Below, piece by piece: positions 1 through 8,773 of a DNA stretch of 64,000 nucleotides (positions are counted from its first letter, which is position 1; each line of letters begins with the position of its first letter). The position numbers and the translations under genes were made by a program. Source of the stretch: Dyella sp. C9 (GTDB lineage: Bacteria > Pseudomonadota > Gammaproteobacteria > Xanthomonadales > Rhodanobacteraceae); assembly GCF_003332825.1 (NCBI RefSeq), contig NZ_QIRF01000001.1, positions 372,001-436,000 of the forward strand. Reading direction: 5' to 3'. The notes under the pieces are model-generated. The model was not told the DNA's origin. It was given only the letters and a program-made list of their open reading frames with translations, and did not search any database.

Positions 1-1
1 C

Positions 2-1663
2 GAACTGCCTGGTGGCAATCCGGACAAGCCCGAAGGCACGCTGCTGGAAGAGTTGCAGCACAACCTCATCACCACCCATGCGGTGTGCGTCGGTAAGCCG
101 TTCGCGCCGGAAGTGGTGCGCGCCATGCTGGTGATCCGCATCAATACCTTGATGCGCGGCCACTCGGGCATTCGCGTGGAAACGCTGAAGGCGCTGACCG
201 CGATGCTCAATGCAGGCGTGGTGCCGGTGGTGCCGGAGAAGGGCTCGGTGGGCGCCAGTGGCGACCTCGCTCCGCTGTCGCACCTGGCCATCGTGCTGCT
301 GGGTGGTGGCGAAGCGTTCTACCAGGGCGAGCGCCTCGCGGGCGCCGAGGCGCTCAAGCGTGCCGGCCTCGAGCCCATCCGTCTTTCCTTCAAGGAGGGC
401 CTGGCGCTCAACAACGGCACCGCGCAGATGCTCGCCACGGCGACGCTGGCGCTGGACGAACTGGAACACCTGCTCGACCTCGCCGACCTCGCGGCGGCGA
501 TGACGCTCGACGCATTCGCCGGACGCAGCGGCGCGCTGCGCCCGGAGGTGCATGCACTGCGTCCGCATCCGGGCCAGGTGGAGGCGGCCGCGCACGTGCG
601 CGATCTGCTCCAGGGCAGCACGCTGGTCGACATTCCGTATCACCTGGTGCCGCGCTTCAAGCAGTGGACGGCCGAGGCGTGGGCCGATCCGACCGACCAG
701 GCGCTCACCTTCGACATCGGCTGGGACTGGGTGCCGGCCAACCAGCGCCACGGCCGCGAGGCGTTCTATGCGCGCTTCCTGCCGTTCAAGGGCGGCAAGA
801 CGCACCAGCCGCAGGATGCCTACTGCCTGCGCTGCATGCCGCAGGTGCATGGCGCGGTGCGCGATGCGTGGGCCCAGGCCTGCCGCGTGATCGACATCGA
901 GCTCAACGCGGTCACCGATAATCCGCTGATCTTCCCTGACGCCGAGAACGCCGAGTTCATCGAGGAACAGGTGATCTCCGCCGGCCACTTCCACGGCATG
1001 CCGCTGGCGCTGGCGATGAGCTACGTGAAGGCCGCCATTCCGGTGCTCGCCTCCATCGCCGAGCGTCGCCTCAACAAGCTGGTCGATCCGGCCACCAACG
1101 ACGGCCTGCCGGCCTTCCTTACCGGCAACGAGGACGGCACCGATTCGGGCTTCATGATCGTGCAGTACACCGCCGCGGCCCTGGTCAACGACCTGGCCAC
1201 GCGCGCGCACCCGGCCAGCGTGTATTCGGTGCCGACCAGCGCCAACGCCGAGGACCACGTCTCGATGGGCGCCAACGAGGCGCGCCATGTGCTGGAGATG
1301 ATGGAAGACCTTGGCCACGTGATCGCGCTGGAGCTGTACACCGCGGCGCAGGCGCTGGATTTCCGCCAGGCCATGCTCAACGCGGCACGCCGCCTCGCCG
1401 CGCGCGGCGACTGGCAGGCGCTGGCGGGCAAGGTGTCCAACGCCCCGCGCGAAGGCCATCCGCACTACGCGCAGTTCGCCGAGGAAGTGCAGCAGCTCAC
1501 CAATGCGCTGGCCAACGTGGGTGATTTCCACGCCGGCTCTGCCGTGCGCAAGGCGCACGATGCACTGCGCCAGCACATCGGCTTCATGGCGCGCGACCGT
1601 GCCATGGACGGCGACGTGCGGAGCATCTGCTCGCTGGTACGCGAGCGCGTTTTCGCCAGCTGA
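2..1663 (+). CDS. hutH: HAL/PAL-family aromatic amino acid ammonia-lyase, probably histidine ammonia-lyase (5' end outside window)
   Basis: Non-oxidative deamination of an aromatic amino acid, most likely histidine to urocanate. The frame is open from base 2, so the N-terminal part (about 80 residues by comparison with other HutH proteins) lies upstream. Bases 254-262 encode Ala-Ser-Gly inside GSVGASGDLAPL, the triad that cyclises to the MIO cofactor. Other family blocks are visible: LRCMPQVHGA, NAVTDNPLIF, SAGHFHG and PTSANAEDHVSM. At the two-residue selectivity spot (NLITTHAV) the protein reads Thr-His, closer to Ser-His of histidine lyases than to His-Leu of tyrosine lyases. A Trp-rich stretch of about 40 residues (around bases 650-800) sits before the QDAYCLRC block and is not in the standard HutH. 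No other hut gene is visible, so a lyase from another pathway (for example aryl-polyene pigment) remains possible. Confidence 0.72.
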   Translation, partial: ELPGGNPDKPEGTLLEELQHNLITTHAVCVGKPFAPEVVRAMLVIRINTLMRGHSGIRVETLKALTAMLNAGVVPVVPEKGSVGASGDLAPLSHLAIVLLGGGEAFYQGERLAGAEALKRAGLEPIRLSFKEGLALNNGTAQMLATATLALDELEHLLDLADLAAAMTLDAFAGRSGALRPEVHALRPHPGQVEAAAHVRDLLQGSTLVDIPYHLVPRFKQWTAEAWADPTDQALTFDIGWDWVPANQRHGREAFYARFLPFKGGKTHQPQDAYCLRCMPQVHGAVRDAWAQACRVIDIELNAVTDNPLIFPDAENAEFIEEQVISAGHFHGMPLALAMSYVKAAIPVLASIAERRLNKLVDPATNDGLPAFLTGNEDGTDSGFMIVQYTAAALVNDLATRAHPASVYSVPTSANAEDHVSMGANEARHVLEMMEDLGHVIALELYTAAQALDFRQAMLNAARRLAARGDWQALAGKVSNAPREGHPHYAQFAEEVQQLTNALANVGDFHAGSAVRKAHDALRQHIGFMARDRAMDGDVRSICSLVRERVFAS

Positions 1664-1668
1664 GCACC

Positions 1669-1697
1669 AGGGGCCGCGCAAGCGGCCCTTGTTCTTT
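1669..1697 (+). terminator. Rho-independent terminator after the ammonia-lyase gene
   Basis: A GGGCCGC / GCGGCCC stem with a GCAA loop starts a few bases after the stop codon and is followed by TTGTTCTTTC. It separates the rightward lyase gene from the convergent leftward DUF998 gene. Confidence 0.75.
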
Positions 1698-1716
1698 CAG
1701 GGTGGTGGAAAACGTG

Positions 1717-2355
1717 TCAGCTGGATGGCGCAGGTTGCGCCTGCTGCACGCGATGCAACTGCAGCGTGGCCCAGCCCAGCCACAACAGGATCAGCGAGAT
1801 CAGGATCTTTTGCGTGATGCCGGTGGGCATCAGCTTCAGCAGGGCCAGCACCCACAGCTGGATGAAGGCCAGGCAGGCCACCACGAGCCCCATGCCGCTG
1901 CCTTCGCGCAGGCGTGGGTCGCGTCGCCAGCGCATCGATAGCGCCAGCATGCCCACGCACAGGCACAGGAAAGTAGTTTGCGCGGTCTGCAGGTGGATCA
2001 GGCGGGCCAGGTCATGCTGCGCGCCGTGCTCGTACACTGGCGTGACCGCCACGATGGGCAGGGCCAGGGCAGCGATGAAGAACAGCACGCTGGCCAGCCC
2101 GCTGCGCAGGTCGGCGCGGGTTGCCTGGTAGCTGGCCCAGGCCAGCCCGGCCAGCGCCAGGGCCATCACGTAGTACGCACTGCGCAGCCATGCGCCCCAG
2201 GGTCCCTTGAGATACGCGCTGAGCGGCAGCGTGATCGGATCGAGATCCGTGCGCGCCACCTGCAGCACGCACGCGGTGAGGGTGAAGTTGACCACGGCGA
2301 CGAACAGCAGCGCCGTGGCAATGCGCATGGCCAGTGGATATCTGTCCTGGGGCAT
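1717..2355 (-). CDS. DUF998-type integral membrane protein
   Basis: A 212-residue very hydrophobic protein with six likely membrane segments. The first follows a short MPQDRYPLAMR amino end, and the last lies near LISLILLWLGW. It resembles DUF998 membrane proteins, whose biochemical role is unknown. GGGAGC lies a few bases before the ATG. It is the last gene of a leftward unit behind marR and the MFS pump (24-bp gap), so it is probably co-transcribed with them. No function is inferred beyond membrane location. Confidence 0.7.
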   Translation of the reverse strand: MPQDRYPLAMRIATALLFVAVVNFTLTACVLQVARTDLDPITLPLSAYLKGPWGAWLRSAYYVMALALAGLAWASYQATRADLRSGLASVLFFIAALALPIVAVTPVYEHGAQHDLARLIHLQTAQTTFLCLCVGMLALSMRWRRDPRLREGSGMGLVVACLAFIQLWVLALLKLMPTGITQKILISLILLWLGWATLQLHRVQQAQPAPSS

Positions 2356-2379
2356 GGTGATGCTCCCGTGCAGTGGTCC

Positions 2380-3933
2380 CTAGTCGGCAGCGGGCGCCGG
2401 GACGTGGTGGTGATCGCGCAGCGGCAGTTCAGGCAGCAGCAGGATCACCAGGAAAGCGCAGGCCACGATGCAGGTGCCAACAAGGAAGGTGGTGGAGATG
2501 GCGTGTCGGTACATCATCAACGCGGCTCCCTGGGCCTGCGCCGACAGCACGCCGCCGGACGATGCGCCGCCCTCGCCGAGCACCGCCGCGGCCGGGGCAT
2601 GCCCGCCGTTGAGGCGACGTAGCTGCCAGGCCAGGATGGCGCCCGAACCTGCCACGCCGACGAGGCCGCCAAGCGAGCGGAAGAATGCCAGCGTAGCCGT
2701 GCCCACGCCGCGATGGATCGGCGACAAGGCGTTCTGCACGGCGATCGTCATGTTCGGCATCACCAGCCCCAGGCCCAGTCCAAGCGCGAGCATGGACGGT
2801 TCGATAATGATAAGCCCTTGTGCCGTGGCGGCGCTCCACGCCAGCGTGGCGAAGGCGAGCGTGGCCAGGGCCAGCCCGGCCACCTGGGCCGGCTTGTAGC
2901 GGCCCGAGCGCATCAGCACCCGTCCGTTCACCAGCGACGAGGCCGCGATGCCCAGCATCAGCGGGCCGGTGAGCAGGCCCGAGCGCGCCGGGCTTACGCC
3001 CATCACCAACTGGAAGAACAGCGGGAAGAACAGGCTGGCGCCGAGCAGGCCCATGAAGGTGAGCGCAAGCACCGTGCAGGCGATCACGAACAGCCGGTTG
3101 TGGAACAGGTCCAGCGGCAGCACGGGTTCGGGCTCGTTGCGCACATGGCGCACGAAGGCGATGCCGGTGACGATGGCAAAGGCGGCGAGGCCGGCGACCG
3201 GCACCGAATCCCATGGCCATTCCGAGCCGCCAAGGGTGAGTACCAGCAGCAGGGCCACGGTGCTCACGGTCATCAGGGCCGAGCCCAGGTAGTCGATGCG
3301 TCGCGCATGCAGTGGCGTGTACTGGCGCAGCGAGCGGCCGATCATCACCAGGGCCACTGCGCCCACCGGCAGGTTGACGTAGAAGATCCAGTGCCAGGAC
3401 AGCAGGTCGGTGATCACGCCGCCAAGCACCGGGCCGACCACGCTGCAGAACGCAAACACCGCCGCGATGACGCCCTGGCGACGGCCGCGCTGGGTGGGCG
3501 GCACCATGTCTCCGATGATGATCTGCGCCAGTGGCAGCAGCCCGCCCGCACCCACGCCCTGGATCGCGCGGAACACGATCAGCTCGAGCAGGCTGTGCGC
3601 CGCGCCGCTGAGCATGGAGCCCAGCAGGAACAGCAGGATGGCGATGTACACCAGCGGCTTGCGCCCGTACTGGTCGCTGAGCTTGCCGTACAGCGGCATG
3701 GTGGCGGTGGAGGCCAGCACATAGGCCGTCACTACCCAGGAAAGATGGGTCATGCCGCCCAGGTCGCTGACGATGCGCGGCAGCGCCGTGGCCACGATGC
3801 TCTGGTCGATGGCGCCGAGGGCCAGCACGATCACCAGTCCGGTGAAGACGCGCCGGATCTCCTGCTCGGTGGGCACGATATGGAGTGCGCCGTGGGCGTT
3901 CGCCACGGCCGATGGGGAAGAGGGCTGCGTCAT
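2380..3933 (-). CDS. MFS drug/proton antiporter, DHA2 (EmrB/QacA) family
   Basis: A 517-residue inner-membrane transporter of the 14-helix DHA2 class, which exports drugs or other amphipathic compounds in exchange for protons. Family signatures include LGAIDQSIVATALPRI in helix 1, LYGKLSDQYGRKP in the 2-3 loop (MFS motif A) and GAGGLLPLAQIIIGD, WIFYVNLPVGA in the middle helices. It overlaps the upstream marR gene by 4 bp (ATGA), so the two are translationally coupled. This supports substrate-induced expression of the pump. The substrate cannot be read from the sequence. Confidence 0.92.
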   Translation of the reverse strand: MTQPSSPSAVANAHGALHIVPTEQEIRRVFTGLVIVLALGAIDQSIVATALPRIVSDLGGMTHLSWVVTAYVLASTATMPLYGKLSDQYGRKPLVYIAILLFLLGSMLSGAAHSLLELIVFRAIQGVGAGGLLPLAQIIIGDMVPPTQRGRRQGVIAAVFAFCSVVGPVLGGVITDLLSWHWIFYVNLPVGAVALVMIGRSLRQYTPLHARRIDYLGSALMTVSTVALLLVLTLGGSEWPWDSVPVAGLAAFAIVTGIAFVRHVRNEPEPVLPLDLFHNRLFVIACTVLALTFMGLLGASLFFPLFFQLVMGVSPARSGLLTGPLMLGIAASSLVNGRVLMRSGRYKPAQVAGLALATLAFATLAWSAATAQGLIIIEPSMLALGLGLGLVMPNMTIAVQNALSPIHRGVGTATLAFFRSLGGLVGVAGSGAILAWQLRRLNGGHAPAAAVLGEGGASSGGVLSAQAQGAALMMYRHAISTTFLVGTCIVACAFLVILLLPELPLRDHHHVPAPAAD

Positions 3934-4373
3934 GCGTCGAGTTCGTTGAGGGCGGGGATGGCAGCGCGGATCGCTTCACGCGATGCCGGCGGAAGTTTGG
4001 CCAGGGCTTGCGCCAGGCGGTCGGTGCGCTGGCGGCGCATGGTCTCGACCATGGCGTGGCCCTGGGGCGTGAGCTGCAGGCCGACCCGGCGACGATCGCC
4101 GGAGCCCGGGGTGGTGCGGCTGACCAGTCCGGCGGCCTCCAGGCCCTTGATATGGCCGCTGATGGTGGGGCTGCGCAGCCGCTCGCGCTGCGCCAGCTCG
4201 CCCACGCCAATGCCGGGCTGCTCAAGGATGGTCACCAGCAGCAGGCCTTGCAGCGGGGTGATGGCGGCATCGTCCAGGCCGCGTTTGAGTTGGCGGATCA
4301 GCCGGTGCAGCGCCGGCCGCAGTTGCTCGGCCAGCTGCCAGGCGTCGTCCTGCGGGGAAGGAGTGGCGGTCAT
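3930..4373 (-). CDS. MarR-family transcriptional regulator
   Basis: A 147-residue winged-helix regulator. The DNA-binding region runs from about GVGELAQRERL through SPTISGHIKGLEAAGLV to the wing at GSGDRRRVGLQLTPQG, a typical MarR layout with dimerising helices at both ends. It heads a marR-MFS-DUF998 unit and overlaps the pump gene by 4 bp. A 31-nt palindrome ends 9 bp before its start codon, pointing to autorepression relieved by a ligand or pump substrate. Confidence 0.93.
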   Translation of the reverse strand: MTATPSPQDDAWQLAEQLRPALHRLIRQLKRGLDDAAITPLQGLLLVTILEQPGIGVGELAQRERLRSPTISGHIKGLEAAGLVSRTTPGSGDRRRVGLQLTPQGHAMVETMRRQRTDRLAQALAKLPPASREAIRAAIPALNELDA

Positions 4374-4381
4374 GGGGCTCG

Positions 4382-4412
4382 TAATATTAGGTAGGCTACC
4401 TAACTAATATTA
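4382..4412. promoter_or_regulatory. 31-nt imperfect palindrome, probable MarR operator
   Basis: The 31 bases read almost the same on both strands: outer arms TAATATTAG / CTAATATTA and inner GTAGG / CCTAA, with only two mismatched pairs around the centre. It is a conspicuously AT-rich block in GC-rich DNA. It begins 9 bp upstream of the marR start codon and contains TAATAT, usable as a -10 box for the leftward operon. Bound repressor would block that promoter. Confidence 0.75.
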
Positions 4413-4438
4413 CTCGCCGGCGCGAAGGCTGGGTAGTG

Positions 4439-4879
4439 CTAGAGCCCGTGCCAGTCGATCAGCGGGCCGTGCAGCAGGGCGTCCTGGGGTTCGTCCAGCG
4501 TGGCGGCTGCCGCGTCGAGCAGGTGGCGGTCCACGTCGTGGAAGGGCAGGCGCGCGGCTTCGTGCGCTATCTCATGGAGCAGCAGGCTCAGCGCGAAGGT
4601 GTAGGCGTCCTGCAGCGAAGGGTGTTCCTGTCGTGCCTCGCAACGCACGCCGACGGCGAGACTCATCGCTGCGATCGACAGTTTGTGCGGACGCGGCCCG
4701 GTCTTTCCTTCGAACAGCGCCGGTTTCTGCGTCCAGGCCACGGCAACAAGTTGCTCCGCAAGTCGGCGCGGGTGGCCGTCGAGCACGCCGCGATCCGCCA
4801 GCTGGTCGAGCAGCTGCCCGAGCGTGGCAATGACCTGTGCCTTGTGCAGGCTGCTGCCCATGGCTTCGAAAAGGCCCAT
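4439..4879 (-). CDS. Hypothetical protein
   Basis: A 146-residue protein starting MGLFEAMGSS. An open frame extends further upstream, but this ATG has AAAGGAA 8 bases before it and the upstream part is Arg/Pro-rich shadow-like sequence. No transmembrane segment or signal peptide is visible; the sequence is mixed helical with a cluster of acidic and His residues (LLLHEIAHEAARLPFHDVDRHLL). That HEIAH stretch looks like an HExxH zinc-protease motif, but no other protease feature supports it. It is divergent from the his operon and ends 66 bp before marR. I do not recognise the family. Confidence 0.55.
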   Translation of the reverse strand: MGLFEAMGSSLHKAQVIATLGQLLDQLADRGVLDGHPRRLAEQLVAVAWTQKPALFEGKTGPRPHKLSIAAMSLAVGVRCEARQEHPSLQDAYTFALSLLLHEIAHEAARLPFHDVDRHLLDAAAATLDEPQDALLHGPLIDWHGL

Positions 4880-5048
4880 CGAATGGTTCCTTTGCGGCGC
4901 GAGCCGGCTGACGTTCCCCCTGTGCCTGCCCGGGGCAGGCTGCTGGATTCTCGCAAGAAGCTGCACGCGTGGCGAGATAATTTGCCTTGGCCAAACGCCA
5001 TAGGCCATGCACCTGAACAAGGGCCTGCGCCGGGCTTGCGGGCGCGGG

Positions 5049-5077
5049 TTGCTGCATCGCGGCATGTGCCTTATGAT
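5049..5077 (+). promoter_or_regulatory. Candidate sigma-70 promoter of the his operon
   Basis: TTGCTG at 5049-5054 and TATGAT at 5072-5077 are separated by 17 bp. Transcription would start near 5084, just upstream of a 20-nt palindrome and 25 bases before the first start codon. Confidence 0.55.
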
Positions 5078-5086
5078 GCGCTCCAC

Positions 5087-5106
5087 TGTATTAACGCATT
5101 AGTACA
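5087..5106. promoter_or_regulatory. 20-nt TrpR-type palindrome, candidate operator of the his operon
   Basis: TGTATTAACGCATTAGTACA has two-fold symmetry with two mismatched pairs and resembles the enterobacterial TrpR operator theme (GTACTAG...CTAGTAC). It lies between the predicted transcription start and the ATG of the TrpR-family regulator (2-base gap). There it would act as an autoregulatory operator for the regulator and the whole his operon. It also occupies the place where a Shine-Dalgarno sequence would be. Confidence 0.6.
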
Positions 5107-5108
5107 TT

Positions 5109-5444
5109 ATGAAGCGTCGATCGATCGATCCCGAGACCCCCGCCGAATCGGCCGAGCAGAGCCTTTGCGAAGCGCTGCTGTCGCTGAAGAACGTCGATGA
5201 GATGTCGGCTTTCCTGCACGACCTGTGCACCCCGGCGGAGCTGGAAGTGATGGTTGACCGCTGGCGCGTGGTGCCCTACCTGCTGGACGGGGTTTCCTAC
5301 CGCGAGATCCACGAGCGCACTGCGGTCAGCATCACCACCATTGGCCGCGTCGCGCGCTACATCAACCAGGGGGCAGGCGGTTATCTCGCCGCCGCTGCCC
5401 GCGCCGCCCGTCGCAAGGCGAACAATCGAAAGGCAAAGGCATGA
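5109..5444 (+). CDS. TrpR/YerC-YecD family regulator, first gene of the his operon
   Basis: A 111-residue all-helical regulator. The TrpR-like helix-turn-helix spans about residues 56-84 (LLDGVSYREIHERTAVSITTIGRVARYI) and follows the ALLSLKNVDEMSAFLHDLCTPAELEVMVDRW dimer core; a basic Arg/Lys-rich tail follows. Proteins of this family (YerC, called HisR in comparative work on Gram-positives) are tied to histidine genes. Here the gene overlaps hisG by 4 bp and is preceded directly by a palindrome. I infer a histidine-responsive repressor of this operon. No clear ribosome-binding site precedes the ATG. Confidence 0.85.
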   Translation: MKRRSIDPETPAESAEQSLCEALLSLKNVDEMSAFLHDLCTPAELEVMVDRWRVVPYLLDGVSYREIHERTAVSITTIGRVARYINQGAGGYLAAAARAARRKANNRKAKA

Positions 5445-6334
5445 AACCGCGCGACCGACTGCGCATTGCGATGCAGAAATCCGGCCGGCTCACCGAGCCG
5501 GCGCTCGACTTGCTCAACCGCTGCGGGCTCACATTCCGCCAGAGCCGCGACAAGCTGTTCTGCTTCGGCGAGGGCGAGCCCGTCGACCTGCTGCTGGTGC
5601 GCGACGACGACATTCCCGGCCTGATCGCCCAGGGCGTGTGCGACCTGGGCATCGTGGGCCGCAACGTGCTCAGCGAATACCAATACACCGCGGGGCAGGG
5701 CGGCCCCGAACTCGCGGAGTGGCGCCCGCTGGGCTTCGGCCGCTGCCGTCTGTCCATCGCGGTGCCGCAGGAGATGGCCTACGACGAGGCGGCCCAACTG
5801 CAGGGCCGGCGCATCGCCACGTCTTACCCGGGCCTGCTCGGCCAGTGGCTGCGCGAGCGCGGCCTCGATGCCGGCGTGGTCACCCTGGCCGGCTCGGTGG
5901 AAATCGCGCCGCGCCTGGGCACCGCAGACGCGATCTGCGACCTGGTGCAGAGCGGCGGCACGCTGGTGGCCAACCAGCTTCGCGAGGTGGAAGTGCTGCT
6001 GGAAAGCGAAGCCGTGCTGGCCGGGCCGCAATCACTGCCCACCGACGAGCGCGGGGACATGATCGACCTGCTGCTCAAGCGTCTCGACGGCGTGATCCAG
6101 GTGCGCGAATCGCGCCTGCTGTTGCTGCAGCCCTCACGCCATGCGTTGGACGCCGTGATTCGCCTGTTGCCCGGCGGCCCGCAGCCGACCCTGCTGCCGG
6201 TGGCCGGCCAGCCGGATCAACTGATGCTGCAGGCGCTGTGCGCCGGCGAGGTGAGCTGGCGCCAGCTCGAAGAGATCAAGAAGGCCGGGGCACGCGAGAT
6301 GTTCGTGTTGCCGGTGGAAAAGATGCTTGCGTGA
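5441..6334 (+). CDS. hisG: ATP phosphoribosyltransferase (long form)
   Basis: First step of histidine synthesis: ATP plus PRPP to phosphoribosyl-ATP, the feedback-controlled step. The 297-residue protein is the long HisG type: a two-lobed catalytic part ([19 protein letters not shown] at the amino end; the PRPP-binding region near [16 protein letters not shown] in related enzymes, here [16 protein letters not shown]) followed by a C-terminal regulatory domain of about 75 residues that binds histidine. It therefore should not need HisZ. It starts within the stop codon of the regulator gene. Confidence 0.97.
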   Translation: MKPRDRLRIAMQKSGRLTEPALDLLNRCGLTFRQSRDKLFCFGEGEPVDLLLVRDDDIPGLIAQGVCDLGIVGRNVLSEYQYTAGQGGPELAEWRPLGFGRCRLSIAVPQEMAYDEAAQLQGRRIATSYPGLLGQWLRERGLDAGVVTLAGSVEIAPRLGTADAICDLVQSGGTLVANQLREVEVLLESEAVLAGPQSLPTDERGDMIDLLLKRLDGVIQVRESRLLLLQPSRHALDAVIRLLPGGPQPTLLPVAGQPDQLMLQALCAGEVSWRQLEEIKKAGAREMFVLPVEKMLA

Positions 6335-6362
6335 TGCAGGCGGAAAGCAAAGGTACAAGCAC

Positions 6363-7670
6363 ATGAACCGCCTGGACTGGAATGCACTGGACAACAACGG
6401 GCAGCGCGCCGCGCTGGCCCGCCCGGCGCAGTCACGCGCCGAGAGCCTGCGCAGCGGCGTGGAGCAGATCGTGGCGCGGGTGCGCGCGGATGGCGATGCC
6501 GCCCTGCGCGAACTCAGCGAGCGCTTCGATCGCGCCATGCTCGACCGCATCGAGGTCACCGAGGAGGAATTTCGCGAGGCCGATGCCCGCCTGGCGCCGT
6601 CGCTGAAGGCCGCCATCGAGGAAGCCGCTGCGCGCATCGAAGCCTTCCATCGCGTGGCGGCGCCGCAGCCGGTGGCGCTGGATACGGCCAACGGCGTGCG
6701 CGTGGAGCGCGTGCTGCGCCCGATCCAGCGCGTGGGCCTGTACGTGCCGGCCGGCAGTGCGCCACTGCCGTCCACCGCGCTGATGCTTGGCGTGCCGGCA
6801 AGAATCGCCGGTTGCGCCGAGGTGGTGCTGTGCTCGCCGGCCCGCTCCGACGGCCGCTGCGACGAAGCCGTGCTGTACGCCGCGCGCATCACCGGCGTGG
6901 ACCGCGTGTTCAAGCTGGGCGGCGCGCAGGCGATCGCCGCGATGGCCTATGGCACCGAGTCCGTGCCCAAGTGCGACAAGTTGTTTGGCCCCGGCAATGC
7001 CTGGGTCACCGAGGCGAAGCTGCAGGTATCCTCCGATCCGGATGGCGCCGCCATCGACATGCCGGCGGGTCCGTCCGAGGTGCTGGTGATTGCCGACGCG
7101 CAGGCCAGCGCGGCGTTCGTGGCCGCCGACCTGCTGTCGCAGGCCGAGCATGGTCCCGACTCGCAGGTGATCCTGCTCAGCCCATCGCAGGAACTGCTGG
7201 ATGCCGTCGAGGCCGAGGTAGCCAGCCAGTGCGCAGCCTTGCCGCGTGCGCAGATCGCCGAGCAGGCGCTGTCGCAAAGCCGCCTGATCGCCGTGGCCTC
7301 GCTGGCGCAGGCCATCGAGGTGAGCAATCGCTACGCGCCCGAACACTTGATCCTGCAGGTGGACAACCCGCGAGCACTGCTTGCCGACATCGAGAGCGCG
7401 GGCTCCGTGTTCCTTGGCGCATGGACGCCCGAATCGGTGGGCGACTACTGCAGCGGCAGCAACCACGTGTTGCCTACCTATGGCTATGCGCGCAGCTACA
7501 GTGGCGTCTCGGTGGCGAGCTTCCAGAAGCAGATCACCGTGCAGGAACTGAGCGCCGACGGCCTGCGCGCGATCGGCCCGTGCACCGCCACGCTGGCTGC
7601 CGCAGAGCAACTGGAGGCACACCGGCGTGCCGTGACCCTGCGTTTGGCCGCGCTGGAGAACGCAGCATGA
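6363..7670 (+). CDS. hisD: Histidinol dehydrogenase
   Basis: Two-step NAD-dependent oxidation of L-histidinol to histidine, zinc enzyme. 435 residues starting [10 protein letters not shown]; a longer frame exists from 6327, but the ATG at 6363 has AAAGG upstream and gives the usual family start. Recognisable blocks: [62 protein letters not shown] and the active-site region [13 protein letters not shown]. The gene is followed by hisC with a 4-bp overlap. Confidence 0.97.
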   Translation: MNRLDWNALDNNGQRAALARPAQSRAESLRSGVEQIVARVRADGDAALRELSERFDRAMLDRIEVTEEEFREADARLAPSLKAAIEEAAARIEAFHRVAAPQPVALDTANGVRVERVLRPIQRVGLYVPAGSAPLPSTALMLGVPARIAGCAEVVLCSPARSDGRCDEAVLYAARITGVDRVFKLGGAQAIAAMAYGTESVPKCDKLFGPGNAWVTEAKLQVSSDPDGAAIDMPAGPSEVLVIADAQASAAFVAADLLSQAEHGPDSQVILLSPSQELLDAVEAEVASQCAALPRAQIAEQALSQSRLIAVASLAQAIEVSNRYAPEHLILQVDNPRALLADIESAGSVFLGAWTPESVGDYCSGSNHVLPTYGYARSYSGVSVASFQKQITVQELSADGLRAIGPCTATLAAAEQLEAHRRAVTLRLAALENAA

Positions 7671-8773
7671 GCGTGCTCGACCTCGCGCGCCCGGAAATTC
7701 GCGCCATGCAGCCGTATTCCTCCGCGCGCATGGAGGCGAGCGGTGGCCGCGTGCTGCTCAATGCCAACGAGTCAGCGTGGGCGCCACCCGGTGATGACGC
7801 GCTGGGCTGCAATCGCTATCCCGATCCGCAACCGCAGGCGCTGGTCGATGCGCTGGCCGCGCTTTACGGCGTGCGTCCCGGCCAGCTGCTGGTGGGACGC
7901 GGCAGCGACGAGGCGATCGACCTGCTGGTGCGGGCGTTCTGTCGCGCCGGCCGCGATGCCATTGCGATCCAGCCGCCAACCTTCGGCATGTACGCCGTCT
8001 CGGCGCGGGTGCAGGACGCCGGCGTGCTGGAAGTGCCGCTCGCCGCGGACTTCACCCTGGACGTGGATGCCGTACTGGCCGCGGTGACCCCGGCGGTGAA
8101 ACTGGTGTTCGTTTGCACGCCCAACAATCCCACCGGCCAGCCGGTGCCGTTGCGCGATGTGGAACGACTGGCCCGCGAACTGGCCGGCAGGGCGCTGCTG
8201 GTGGTGGACGAGGCCTATATCGAGTTTGCCGAGGCGGTCAGCGCCAACAGCCTGCTCAACCGCTACGACCATGTCGCCGTACTGCGCACCTTGTCCAAGG
8301 CCTGGGCGCTGGCCGGGGCGCGCATCGGTTGCCTGCTCGCGCATGAGGACGTGATCGGCCTGCTACGCCGCATCATGGCGCCGTATCCACTGCCACGCCC
8401 CTGCGTGGCACTCGCGCTGGAAGCGTTGTCGCCGCAGGGCCAGGTGGAGGCTCGCGCCCACGTGGCCATCGTGCGTGCCGAGCGCGATCGCATGGCGCGT
8501 GCACTGGCCGGCATGCCCGGCGTGCGCGAGGTGCTGCCGTCGCAGGCCAACTTCCTGGCCGTGCGTTTCGATGACGCCGGCGCCACCTACCGGCGCCTGC
8601 TGGGTGCCGGCATCGTGGTGCGCGACGTGCAGCGCTACCTGCAATTGGGCGATGCCCTGCGCATCACCATCGGCACCGCCGAAGAGAACGAGCGCGTGCT
8701 CGCCGTATTGAAGAACCCGGCCATGGATAGCCGGGGCTTTTCCGAAGGACCGGCGATAGGTACACACGCATGA
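7667..8773 (+). CDS. hisC: Histidinol-phosphate aminotransferase
   Basis: PLP-dependent transamination of imidazole-acetol phosphate to histidinol phosphate. 368 residues of fold-type I aminotransferase: [14 protein letters not shown] near the amino end, [15 protein letters not shown] (phosphate cup), [23 protein letters not shown], and the PLP lysine in [14 protein letters not shown]. The start is the ATG that overlaps the hisD stop by 4 bp; the much longer open frame upstream is antisense-like shadow. It overlaps hisB by 4 bp. Confidence 0.97.
   Translation: MSVLDLARPEIRAMQPYSSARMEASGGRVLLNANESAWAPPGDDALGCNRYPDPQPQALVDALAALYGVRPGQLLVGRGSDEAIDLLVRAFCRAGRDAIAIQPPTFGMYAVSARVQDAGVLEVPLAADFTLDVDAVLAAVTPAVKLVFVCTPNNPTGQPVPLRDVERLARELAGRALLVVDEAYIEFAEAVSANSLLNRYDHVAVLRTLSKAWALAGARIGCLLAHEDVIGLLRRIMAPYPLPRPCVALALEALSPQGQVEARAHVAIVRAERDRMARALAGMPGVREVLPSQANFLAVRFDDAGATYRRLLGAGIVVRDVQRYLQLGDALRITIGTAEENERVLAVLKNPAMDSRGFSEGPAIGTHA

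Noticed and set aside
2713..4407. 564-codon rightward frame
   Set aside because: Antisense to the MFS pump and marR; repetitive Gln/His/Arg composition.
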